From G963678255 sp963678255 (GTDB lineage: Bacteria > Cloacimonadota > Cloacimonadia > Cloacimonadales > WRIO01): a DNA stretch of 64,000 nucleotides. The position numbers were made by a program, and so were the translations under genes. Each line of letters opens with the position of its first letter. Position 1 is the first letter of the stretch. The notes under the pieces were generated by a model. That model was not told the DNA's origin. It saw only the letters and a list, made by a program, of their open reading frames with translations, and ran no database searches. The DNA lies in contig CAXXTW010000001.1 of assembly GCA_963678255.2 (NCBI GenBank), positions 682,001 through 746,000 on the forward strand. The letters run 5' to 3'. Below are positions 7,935 through 18,200 of the stretch, piece by piece.

Positions 7935-10075
7935 GAACCTTAATATCAGACTCTCTTTCAATACCGGGTATGCTCAGGAGTATCTTGACTCAAGTAAAAA
8001 AGTGTCTGAACTCACCCTCCAGCTTAATTTGTTTAATCTTTGTAACAACATTAATATTGAATTTAAACTCCATTGAATTAAAAAATTCAGATGATTTAAA
8101 AAAGGTGCTGATAAAAAGCGAATCAGCAGATTCAGTAAAATCTCACCTTCCCTATAATCCTGCACTTTTAAAATGGCAAAAGCAAACTAAATCAAAAAAT
8201 ATTACTGAAATTAAACCAGAAATGAAAAATCTGAGTGATCTCAGTCCAAATATGGACAAAGTCATTGATCGGATTAATGTCAAAGATATGGATCTGAAGG
8301 ATGTTTTAAGAGGACTCGCTCATCAATATGAAATCAATCTTGCTGTGGACAATAATGTTAAAAAACAAGTAACATTAACCTTCCGAAATATCAAAGTTCA
8401 TGATTTTATTGAATTTATTATTGATGAATATGATTTGATGCAAATTATCAAGGGTAATGTGCTGTGTATTTCCGAAAAGCAGATTCAACCAATTATTATA
8501 AAAGAAGAAGAATTAAATGTTCAGGTTAAAGATAATAAACTGTCTCTGGATCTGAAGAACAAGGATATACAGGAAGTAACTAAAAAAATCTCTCAATTAT
8601 CATCAAAAAATATAATTCTCCAAAATGGGATATCTGGTCCAATTAGTGGTTATTTTTCTAATGTTGCATTAGATGATGGGATTAAAATTCTTTTTGAAAA
8701 CAATGGATATAAAGTACGGAAAAAAGAAAATATCACCTATGTTGATATTGATAAAGTAAATATTCAGGGAAAAGAAGCCCTCAAAAAAAATACCTGGATA
8801 ACTGTTGATGATAATAAAATCAGTTTTGAATTGGAAAATGCCGATCTTGTCAATGTCATCAAAGAGCTTTCCCGTCAACTCGAAACCAATATTGTCTTAT
8901 ATGGTGAACCCACTGGAAAGATTACAGCTAAATGTAATGGTTTGAGTGTTGAGGAAACCTTAAATTACTTCTTTAAAGGTACAGATTTTACTTACAAAAA
9001 AGAGGGAGATATCTTCATAATCGGAGATAAGAAGAATGCGAGTTTGGTAACCTCTAAATTGATTAAATTGAAACATATCCGCTCAGAAGGTATTGCGGAT
9101 ATCCTTCCTGATAATATTAAAAGAACCACCACCATAGAGATTATTAAAGAACAAAATGCAGTCATGGTCGTTGGAACAAATGATTTAATCTCTGAAATAG
9201 AAAATTACTTAAGTAAGATTGATTTTCCAACACCTCAGATCCTGATAGAAGCTTTAGTCGTGGATTTTAATACTACTGATATTAGTGAACTGGGTATGAT
9301 GATTGGTTCTAAATCAATCCAACCAGACTCTGTAAAATGGTCAAATTATAACTTCCTTGATCTGGGTATTGATTCTAAAGGACGTTTCTATAGTCAAACT
9401 GATGGCGTGAAAGCAAATGAAGTTTTGAAAGATATCAGCAGTTGGGCAGGTGTTTCAAATCTGGGAAAGTTGCCCTCAAACTTCTATATGAAGATACAGG
9501 CATTAGAGAACCAAGGGAAGGCAAACGTGCGCTCAAGACCCCAAATCGCAACTCTCAATGGACATTCTGCTAGTATTAGTATCGGTACAACCCAGTATTA
9601 TATCTTGAAAACTGTCACACCTGTGACTTCTGCTCAATCAACCGTGACTCAGGAATCTGAACGGTTTGAAAAAGTGGAAGCAAATGTGACCTTGTCTATA
9701 GTCCCTTGGGTTAGCGCATCAGGGGATGTAACCGTAGAAATAAACCCGGAATTTAAAACTCCAGTTGGATCTTTTACCTCAAGTACTCCTCCAACAATCA
9801 ATAGTAGAGTCTTGAAATCAACAGTTCGCCTAAAAGATGGTGAGACAATAATTCTTGGTGGGCTGATACAGGATTCAGAATCTAAAAACTATTTTAAAGT
9901 CCCTATATTAGGCGACCTTCCTTTTATTGGAAGATTATTCAGTACAAGAAATAAAAATAAAAGTAAAAGTGAATTGATGATCTATATCACACCTCATGTT
10001 TTCTATGGGGATAATGGAGAAATTGAGAAATGGGACAATATTCGTAAAACTTATGATTTTATGGAGAAAAAGTAA
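7931..10075 (+). CDS. gspD: Secretin (GspD/PilQ-like outer-membrane channel)
   Basis: The frame can start at TTG 7931, overlapping the gspE stop, or at ATG 7970; the choice is uncertain. A hydrophobic segment ('SSLICLIFVTTLILNLNSI') serves as signal sequence. Three secretin N-type repeats follow ('DMDLKDVLRGLAHQYEINLA', 'DLVNVIKELSRQLETNIVLY', and 'LIKLKHIRSEGIADILP' for the N3-like domain). The C-terminal secretin gate has 'GKANVRSRPQIATLNG', 'VRLKDGETIILGGLIQD' and 'VPILGDLPFIGRLF'. The length of 714 aa is usual. It forms the outer-membrane pore of the secretion system, and its stop overlaps the next gene by one base. Confidence 0.93.
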   Translation: MRTLISDSLSIPGMLRSILTQVKKCLNSPSSLICLIFVTTLILNLNSIELKNSDDLKKVLIKSESADSVKSHLPYNPALLKWQKQTKSKNITEIKPEMKNLSDLSPNMDKVIDRINVKDMDLKDVLRGLAHQYEINLAVDNNVKKQVTLTFRNIKVHDFIEFIIDEYDLMQIIKGNVLCISEKQIQPIIIKEEELNVQVKDNKLSLDLKNKDIQEVTKKISQLSSKNIILQNGISGPISGYFSNVALDDGIKILFENNGYKVRKKENITYVDIDKVNIQGKEALKKNTWITVDDNKISFELENADLVNVIKELSRQLETNIVLYGEPTGKITAKCNGLSVEETLNYFFKGTDFTYKKEGDIFIIGDKKNASLVTSKLIKLKHIRSEGIADILPDNIKRTTTIEIIKEQNAVMVVGTNDLISEIENYLSKIDFPTPQILIEALVVDFNTTDISELGMMIGSKSIQPDSVKWSNYNFLDLGIDSKGRFYSQTDGVKANEVLKDISSWAGVSNLGKLPSNFYMKIQALENQGKANVRSRPQIATLNGHSASISIGTTQYYILKTVTPVTSAQSTVTQESERFEKVEANVTLSIVPWVSASGDVTVEINPEFKTPVGSFTSSTPPTINSRVLKSTVRLKDGETIILGGLIQDSESKNYFKVPILGDLPFIGRLFSTRNKNKSKSELMIYITPHVFYGDNGEIEKWDNIRKTYDFMEKK

Positions 10076-11256
10076 TGGGACTTATATTAAATGATCATAC
10101 GATTTTAAGAGCAAATCAAAATCAGATCATCAGAAGATCATTTAAAACCTTATTGAGAATTCACTTCCTTGATAAAATTAACCATTATACATGCACTTTC
10201 AACGAGTACTTAGTTCAATTGTCTCCAAAACAGAAAAAAACTTTAAGTGTATCAAACCTGTATATACTATTACCATTAACTGACTTTGATTTTCATTATT
10301 TAGAAGTCTCTTCTGAATATTCTGAAAACGAGATGATCCATCTTTGCGAACAACACTGTCAGCATCTTGATCATGCAGATCAGTATTTATTCAGATATTA
10401 TTGGACTAAATCTGAGTATCATTACCATATTCAAATAACTGCTCTGGATAAACAAAAACAAGAAGAATATATAAGACTTTTATCAGAATATAATTTCTTT
10501 CCTGTCTATTTTGGAAATGGTTTGGAAACACTAGGTCTGGCGATGATGAATAAGCAGTCAGATGAAAACATCTCACTCGATTTTAATAATGGGAAATTTC
10601 ATTTTATCCTTAAAGAAGGAAATCTGATCTTTTCAAATCAATCAAAACAGAGTCTCTTAGATTTGAACCTGAGCACCTTGTTTGTAGATGGATTTTATTT
10701 GAATGAAAAAGAAACCATTTTTGATCAAATATACTTTATTGAGATGAGTATTCAAAAGTTAAATCAAGAATTAACTGACAAAAAAAGTTTGCGATTATTT
10801 TCTCAAAAAATATTAATCTATACAGTCATTGCTCTCATTATATTTTTATCATTTCAACTCTTTATGCAAGATAAAATCGAGGATGTTAATCAGATCAGAG
10901 ATCTTGTTATAATAGAAAAAAAACTATATGCAGACAATAACAAATCGGCTCATGTAAATCAAATCAAAAATGATACCAGAATGACTAATTTTTCAGGGAT
11001 ACTGGAATTAATCGGAAAATCAGTTCCAGATAGAATAACCTTGAGTGAAATTTTCTATGATCAGGAATCTAATAAAAGAATTATTGTTAAGGGAAAAAGC
11101 AGAAATAATGACGATGTTCTGACTTTCGTCGATAACATAAGAAAACTTCAATATTTTAAAAATCTTATTATTAAAGAGATAAAAGATCAAAAAGAACAAA
11201 ATATGGAAAATCCAGTTTCATCTTACTTGTTTACTTTGGAGTTAATAACAAAATGA
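10075..11256 (+). CDS. GspL / PilM-PilN-like assembly protein
   Basis: The 393-residue protein has a divergent N-terminal half (residues about 1-240) where an actin-like PilM/GspL domain would be expected. A transmembrane helix lies at about 247-265 ('ILIYTVIALIIFLSFQLFM'). A periplasmic PilN-like ferredoxin-fold domain follows ('ILELIGKSVPDRITLSEIFY... IIVKGKSRNNDDVLTFVDNI'). This is the architecture of GspL, which links the ATPase to the pseudopilus in the inner membrane. The assignment rests on the PilN-like C-terminus and on position between the secretin and GspM genes. It starts at an ATG overlapping the gspD stop by one base, and its own stop overlaps the next ATG. Confidence 0.7.
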   Translation: MGLILNDHTILRANQNQIIRRSFKTLLRIHFLDKINHYTCTFNEYLVQLSPKQKKTLSVSNLYILLPLTDFDFHYLEVSSEYSENEMIHLCEQHCQHLDHADQYLFRYYWTKSEYHYHIQITALDKQKQEEYIRLLSEYNFFPVYFGNGLETLGLAMMNKQSDENISLDFNNGKFHFILKEGNLIFSNQSKQSLLDLNLSTLFVDGFYLNEKETIFDQIYFIEMSIQKLNQELTDKKSLRLFSQKILIYTVIALIIFLSFQLFMQDKIEDVNQIRDLVIIEKKLYADNNKSAHVNQIKNDTRMTNFSGILELIGKSVPDRITLSEIFYDQESNKRIIVKGKSRNNDDVLTFVDNIRKLQYFKNLIIKEIKDQKEQNMENPVSSYLFTLELITK

Positions 11257-11720
11257 TCAAGAAACATACAGTTAATCGGTATTCAATTCTTTCTCTTTTG
11301 TTATCACTTATTTTATTAACAGGGTTATATTATGCTTTACCTGTAATTTTTGATAAAATTGGCTCTCTTTATTCTTTATTCAGTTACAATGATCTTCAAA
11401 ATGAATTAGTCTATTATAAAAACTTAAATATTAAAACATTAAAAAACTTAGATAATCCGATAAATTCCAAGAATCTAATCAGAAGTTTATCTGAAATAAT
11501 CAATAAAAATGAAATGACAATAGAGTCATTACATCAAAATGAAGCGGATGATAAATCTACAGTTAACAACTATCAGATAATCTTAAAAGGGAATTTTAAA
11601 AATACTGGATTTTTTTTAAGAGATTTTGAAAACTCTAATCTGTCTAACCAAATAATAAAAGTGAGATTATTTAAAAATGATCAGAATGCTTTACTTACCG
11701 AACTTTGTTTTAAAAATTAA
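11253..11720 (+). CDS. GspM / PilO-like assembly protein
   Basis: A 155-residue protein with one N-terminal membrane helix ('YSILSLLLSLILLTGLYYAL'), then a coiled segment and a small periplasmic domain ('INKNEMTIESLHQNEADDKS...YQIILKGNFKNTGFFLRDFE'). This matches the PilO/GspM layout. The family is poorly conserved, and the assignment relies on topology, size and gene order (L-M-C). The ATG overlaps the upstream stop (ATGA). Confidence 0.65.
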   Translation: MIKKHTVNRYSILSLLLSLILLTGLYYALPVIFDKIGSLYSLFSYNDLQNELVYYKNLNIKTLKNLDNPINSKNLIRSLSEIINKNEMTIESLHQNEADDKSTVNNYQIILKGNFKNTGFFLRDFENSNLSNQIIKVRLFKNDQNALLTELCFKN

Positions 11721-11730
11721 GAGGGTAGAT

Positions 11731-12180
11731 ATGCAAACAAAACAAATCTTTATGATTATCCTCTTCATACTGGCAGCAATTATATGGGGAAATTTTATAA
11801 TAAAAATGATCAACGGGCTATCCACAGATAAAGATGTCGTGACAAATAAAACATTACAAAACAAATCTGAATTCCAAAAAATTGAATTTAAGGGTGATTT
11901 CAGAGATCCCTTCAGTGAAGCGATGCTTGTAAAAACAACCCAATCTTCAAAGTCTATTTTACCTGAAAACTCCCAATCAAAAACAGTTCAAATAAAAGAT
12001 CTCCCTCGCATAGAGTTAGCTGGAATAGTCGGAGATACAGCCATACTGAACGTAAATAATCAGACTTATTTTGTTAAAGCAGGGGATATATTGGATTTTG
12101 GCAAAGTCATTGCACTATCTGAAGATGGTGTTGAAATTGAAATTAGTAAAATTAAATATAAATATTATGTAAAGAATTGA
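11731..12180 (+). CDS. GspC / PilP-like inner-membrane protein
   Basis: The start is set at ATG 11731 because GAGGG lies 6 bases upstream; a longer frame from 11677 overlaps the previous gene and lacks such a site. The product is 149 residues: a membrane helix at about 6-25 ('IFMIILFILAAIIWGNFIIK'), a linker, then 'FRDPF' and a beta-rich domain 'LPRIELAGIVGDTAILNVNN ... VKAGDILDFGKVIALSEDGV'. This resembles the homology region of GspC and PilP that contacts the secretin N0 domain. It is the last recognisable secretion gene, and the RHS gene starts 57 bases later. Confidence 0.75.
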   Translation: MQTKQIFMIILFILAAIIWGNFIIKMINGLSTDKDVVTNKTLQNKSEFQKIEFKGDFRDPFSEAMLVKTTQSSKSILPENSQSKTVQIKDLPRIELAGIVGDTAILNVNNQTYFVKAGDILDFGKVIALSEDGVEIEISKIKYKYYVKN

Positions 12181-12237
12181 GGTGAAAATGGAGAAATTTT
12201 CATTAAATTTATGTTTGAAATTTTGGAGGAGAGAATT

Positions 12238-15200
12238 ATGAAAAAAAGAAAATTTAGTTTTTTAACTTGTTTATTTTTAATACTTTTATTAACATGTAAT
12301 TTTGCATTATTGTTTTCTGAAGAAACATTTGAACAACCAACAGCAAGTAATTTTGCATCAAACTTCAGTAGTTCTGTTATTCAAAATATTTCAGAAAAAG
12401 TCAATAAATCCACAGGTACCGTAAACTTCTCTGTACCTATTTCAATTTCTAATCTTAGCTTAAACTTAACTTATTCTAACAATGGCGTAAATGAAATTGT
12501 AAAAAAGAAAAATGTGTTTACTCCGACCAGTGTATTAGGTTTAGGATGGGATCTTCCTAAAAACAGTATCGTTCGTTTTCACAATAATACAAAAACTATT
12601 ACTGATGATATTTTTTATTTAAAACTAAACGGGCAGTTCATAAAACTAATTTATGATGGCAATAATGGAGATGTTTTAGATTATGTGGCAGAAACAGATA
12701 ATACATTGAGAATTCAGTACAATTCAAATACTAATACAGATAACTGGGTAGTATTTAGCGGAATGCAGAAAATGATTTTTGGTGAAAATGATGACAGTAA
12801 TCATCCTTTTTCATCAAAAGCAAAGACTATTTGCATAGGTAATTGGATAGGTAATAGTATTATTTCAAAAGATGAAAATGGTGTTAATTGCCAAAGCAAT
12901 TTTACAACAGAATGGTTTTTAACAACAGTTACTGATCAGTTTGACAATGCCATTCATTATACTTATAACCAAGCAATTGAAAAAGTAGGTTTTGGAGATG
13001 TGCCATACACTCAGGCGGTTTACTTATATTCAATTTTCAATGATTATGGTTATTCTATAAATTTAAACTACGAAGACAAAGAAATTTATGAATATGCTGA
13101 TCCTCATACTGAAATGACTGAACCTGAAATCAGAACAGAAAATGGAATTGCAACAAAATTCTATGATGGATATCAAGAACAATATGAAAAGAAATATTTG
13201 CTTTCTATTTATCTAAAAAAGGACGATAGCATTTTAACAGAAATTGATTTTGATTACAAAGAAAATAATCTTATTAGCTTCATCAATACAGATAATAATT
13301 TTAAGAAAAGATTATTAAGAGGAATTCAAATATTAAACAATGAAAATGAACTACAATCTTATACAAAATATTCTTATTATGAAAGTGATGACGCTAGTGA
13401 TCAGAATAATATAATAAAACATAAAGGCTTTATTCAAACGATTCAGACAGAAAAAGGAGCAAATGTAACTTATAGTTATGAAAAGAAAACAATAAATAAT
13501 AATTATGCTTCTATTATAAATCCTGGAACACAATATAATTCTCCAAAAGTTTTCCCCCATAATAATTATATTGTAACAACTTGGAGAGAAATAGGTACAA
13601 CTAATATTTTAGTTGAAGCTAGATATTGGAATGGCAATCAATGGCATAATTTCCTTCAACCATTTACTATTGAAAATGTTGAAAATTATTATAAAGAAGA
13701 AGATGGAGTTAAAAAAACTGATGATATTAATGTTATTCTTGAAAATAATTTTTTTGCTATTATGAACAGAACACATTGTAATACTGGAACATCACGAGAT
13801 TTATACATCTTTAATTGGGATGAAAATACAAGCAGTTGGAAAAATCCAGTTACATTTTCAATGCCTTTTAGCGGAGACAACAATGAAGGCAAAATTCTCA
13901 TGGGCTCAGGAGATAGATATATTGTAGCTGTAGGAAGCAAATCTGGATTTGTTTATAGGTTCACAATGGATTACAACTTAAATTGGTCAGGTGGTTTTGA
14001 TCAAGATTTGGGAGAGCCTGGTTTAGATGAGACAACTATTGCTAATACACCTGGATATGAATTAATTGCATATAAAAATTACTACTTAATAAATTTTCAG
14101 ACATTAGGTATTATTAATATTTACGATAGGTATTTATGGGGCTATTACATTGATCAAAACCTTTCTTGGACTTTTTTTAATTTACCAACATTAAATTATT
14201 TCTGTTATACTGATGATATGTCTTCAAATTCTCAGTGGTTACCTTTGGCAACAGGATTTATTGTTTTAGCCTCTAATCAAGGTGAATATTATTATAATTG
14301 GGATGAAAATTTTAATGGACAGAGAATACCAATAGGCAACTCATCTGTTGATATAGGTCTTGGTGGGAATGGTGACATGTTTGGAGTTTTTAATTCTGGT
14401 GTTACATGGGGGCTTCGTTGGAATGGTCTTTCAGTATGTAAAAAAGATAATTTTGAAGGAACACAATCTTGTATTGGAGATGATGTAATAATTAGAAAAA
14501 ATTATAGTTCAGATGGATGGGTGCAGTTTTGGAAATTTAATGTTAATAATAATTCATGGTTAATGGACTATAATAATACAAATTTGTGTTTTCCAAGAAC
14601 TATTAAAACAAAAGGCAATTTAGCAGGAGTTACCTACAAACTTAGCAGCAATGATAGTTTTGATAATGGAATAAAGTTTTTTAGTAGAGACAATACAGGG
14701 TGGCACTTATTAAGTACATATAATAATAGCTCATATCAACAACTTTCATTTCGTGTAGGGCAAGATTTTTTTGCGTATGAAGAAAATAATACATTAAGAA
14801 TTAATATAGTTAACGACCGGGATGAGCTTATTCCTGTAGATATTCCTGCAAATATTTCTAATCTTTCAACTCTATCCATTATTGATTCAGACTTAAATAA
14901 TTTATGGCTTTCAAATTCATCTTCACTAGAGCCAAATTGGCTAGCTGGTGCGACATATCTAAAAATTTTAAGAATTAACAATGAAATGAAAAATTTTGAA
15001 TCATTTCCAGTAAGTGAAATTTCTATAAATGCCGGTTTACAAACACTAAATACAATGTTTGAATATTCAGATCCATATTTTCTTAACAATTCTATTAATT
15101 TCGGAACCTTGACTACTATGAATAATGCCAATAATTGCACTTTAGGAAAAATCGTTCAGAACTCATGCCGTACAATTAATGATGATGTAAGATATTGGGG

Positions 15201-18200
15201 ACTACCATGGACAGTTTTTATGTATGATTCTGAAAACAATTATTTACAACACACTCTGACAAATTATGACATAATTCCTACATATAACGTACAAGATGAT
15301 AGGACTTATAAAATAATTAAAACATCCGAGTTTGCATACAAAAAACCTAATCAAATTTTAGTAAGTGAAACCCATTACTCATATGATGAGTCAACAGGAA
15401 CCAATAACAAATATAAAAGAGGCAGATTATTAACGGAAGAAAATTCATGCATAAATGAAAAAAGAAAAGAATACAAATACTTTGATGAAATTTATACACC
15501 TTATGTAGCATTCCCAGCTTTTAATCCAATAATAGGAACTGTTAGCAAAATCGAGGATGTTATAGTAAGTGCATCTGCAAACACCTTTTTACCATTAGAA
15601 GGCAATAAATGGGTTCAGTCTAAAACTTATCAATGGGATGGGATCACTCCTTATCAAAATTTTACATGGTGGAATGATTCTGAACCAGATGATAATAGCG
15701 GATGGATTAAAACATCAGAAATTACTCAAATAGATGCAAAAGGAAGAGTTATTGAATCTCAAGATATGTTTAATACTCTTTCAATGGTTAAATTTGGGTA
15801 TAATGATGCAATTCCTGTTTTAAGTGGGACAAATTGTAAATATAACGAAGTCTTTTATCAGAATTATGAAGAGGTCAATAAAAATAATGCATGGTATTCA
15901 ACAAAAACAAATCAATCGGTATCACAAGAAGAATCCTATACAGGTAAAAATTCATTAAAATTGGTTTCAACAAATTCTAATACTGCACAAAGTTATTTGA
16001 TTTGTAAAGAATTGTTGATAGATGTAAATTATAATAAAAATAGTAAGATTCTCTTTTCAGCTTTTGTTAAAGCAGATTCATTTGATGATTTGCATATCCA
16101 ATTGAAGTACTGGCTTGATAGCGATGATGATGATAGTGAGGATGATGGAGAATGGAAATATCCTCCTTGTGTTTACTATACAAATGAAAACTCAGGGAGA
16201 TGGAAAAAACTGGAAGTTCTTTTGGATTTAACTACGATTGACCAGCATCAACTGATAAAAAAAATCATTGCTATTGGAAGACATCAGGGATCGAATTCTA
16301 AAATTAGCTATTGGGATGATATTCTTGTACAACCCGTTGAATCTTCAATAACTACTACTGCTTATGATCCGATTACTTTACAAAAAACATTTGAAACAGA
16401 TGATTCTGGAAATACCATTTGTTATGAATATGATAGGTTTAGTAAATTATCAGTAATACACAGTAAAGAAAATACATTGATGACTGGGAAAGATTATCAT
16501 ATTTCTAAACAAGAAAACTACCGTTCATTTACTGATCCAAATATAAATTATAGTTTTGCTTCACAATACGGATTCTTTGAAGGTTTTGATAATTTTAACA
16601 GTATTAATAAATGGTCAACCTTATCTGGTAACTGGAATATAAACAGCTCATGCCTAAAACAAAGTGAGATACAAAATACAAACGCAAAAATCTATACTCA
16701 GATTGATCAAACTAACAACATGATCTATTCATGGGAACAGAAAGCTCTTTCAGGCTCAAATTGTGGACTTCATATTATGGCATCAAATACTGGATCAAAC
16801 ATGGGAAATAGTTATTTGATTTGGACTAATGGAAGTAAAGTGTTATTTTATGTGTCAAATAATAATAGCTTGACTTTAAAAAAACAAAGTGAAAGTCTTG
16901 ATAATGTAAACGGAAGATGGACAGTAATTTATTATAATAAACAGATTTCTGTTTATATAAATGGTAAAAGATCCTTGTTTGTAGATTTAGTTCAAGATGG
17001 GCTACCTGTTTATAATACAGGTACATATGTGGCTTTTAGAGCTTATAATACAATAGTAAATTTTAAAAGTCTAGCAGTTTATAATAATCCCTCTGCTTCA
17101 GTTGTTTATTCTGATTATTTAGAAAGAGAATTACAAAAACAAACCCTTGATAAAGGTGGAATTATTGTTGCTCAAACAATTTATGATGCTTGGGGACGTC
17201 CGTCAGTCACTACTTTACCAGGATTATATGAAAATGAACACTTTAATCTAAAACAAAATTATGCTAATTTTAATTTTTTAACTGATACTATGTCTGGGGA
17301 CATTTTAACTAAGGTTTCAGATGATTATCCCTATTCACAAGTAAAGTATGAACGTTCACCTTTATCAAGAAAAATTGAAGAGGGAAGTCCAGGAGCAGTA
17401 AATGCTATTAAAAGTCAAGGTAGTCATTCAGTAAAATATTTTTATGATCTAGATCCTAGTCCTTATATGACTAGCTGTAACTATTCAAACGCATCTTGTT
17501 CTAAAACTGTTGATCCAAATGGGATTTCGGTTGTTCAAATCAAAGATAATGAAGGAAAGCTTTTATATACCATTGCAGATGCAGATGCAGTTAATGGAAT
17601 AGAGAAAAATATTACTGGTTATGCCTATGATAGTAAGGGAAACTGCACACAGATTTTTAACCCAAATTATTATAATCCTCCGAGTGGTATGGAGAGTTCG
17701 GATTATATCATAACAAACACTTATAATGGTGCTGGGAGAAAAATTAGTACTAACAGTACAAATATTGGTTCACAAAGATCATTTTATTCTAAGAAAGGAC
17801 GATTAATATTTTCTCAAGATCAAAAAGGTATTGATCAGGGTTATTACAATTACGTTAGTTATGATCAACTAGGAAGAGTGATCGAATCGGGTTATAAATA
17901 TGGTTTATGGCTCAATTTCAATGATCCAGAAGATAATGATATGGGTTCTCAGCCTGAAGATAGAAATGCTGGGATATGGAGAATTCGAAAATATTATGAT
18001 ATTAACGGAACAATTTGTGGTTTGAGAGGAGGGTTGTATGAAGTACAAACGAATAATGATGAAGACCCTGAATCTGAAGTTATAGAAAAATTTAAATATA
18101 ATAAAAAAGGAGATATTATTCAGAAAACTGAAAAAATACTCTCGTTTGATGATAATTTTAGCTTTGTGACAAAATATGATTACGATGTGGCTGGGAATGT

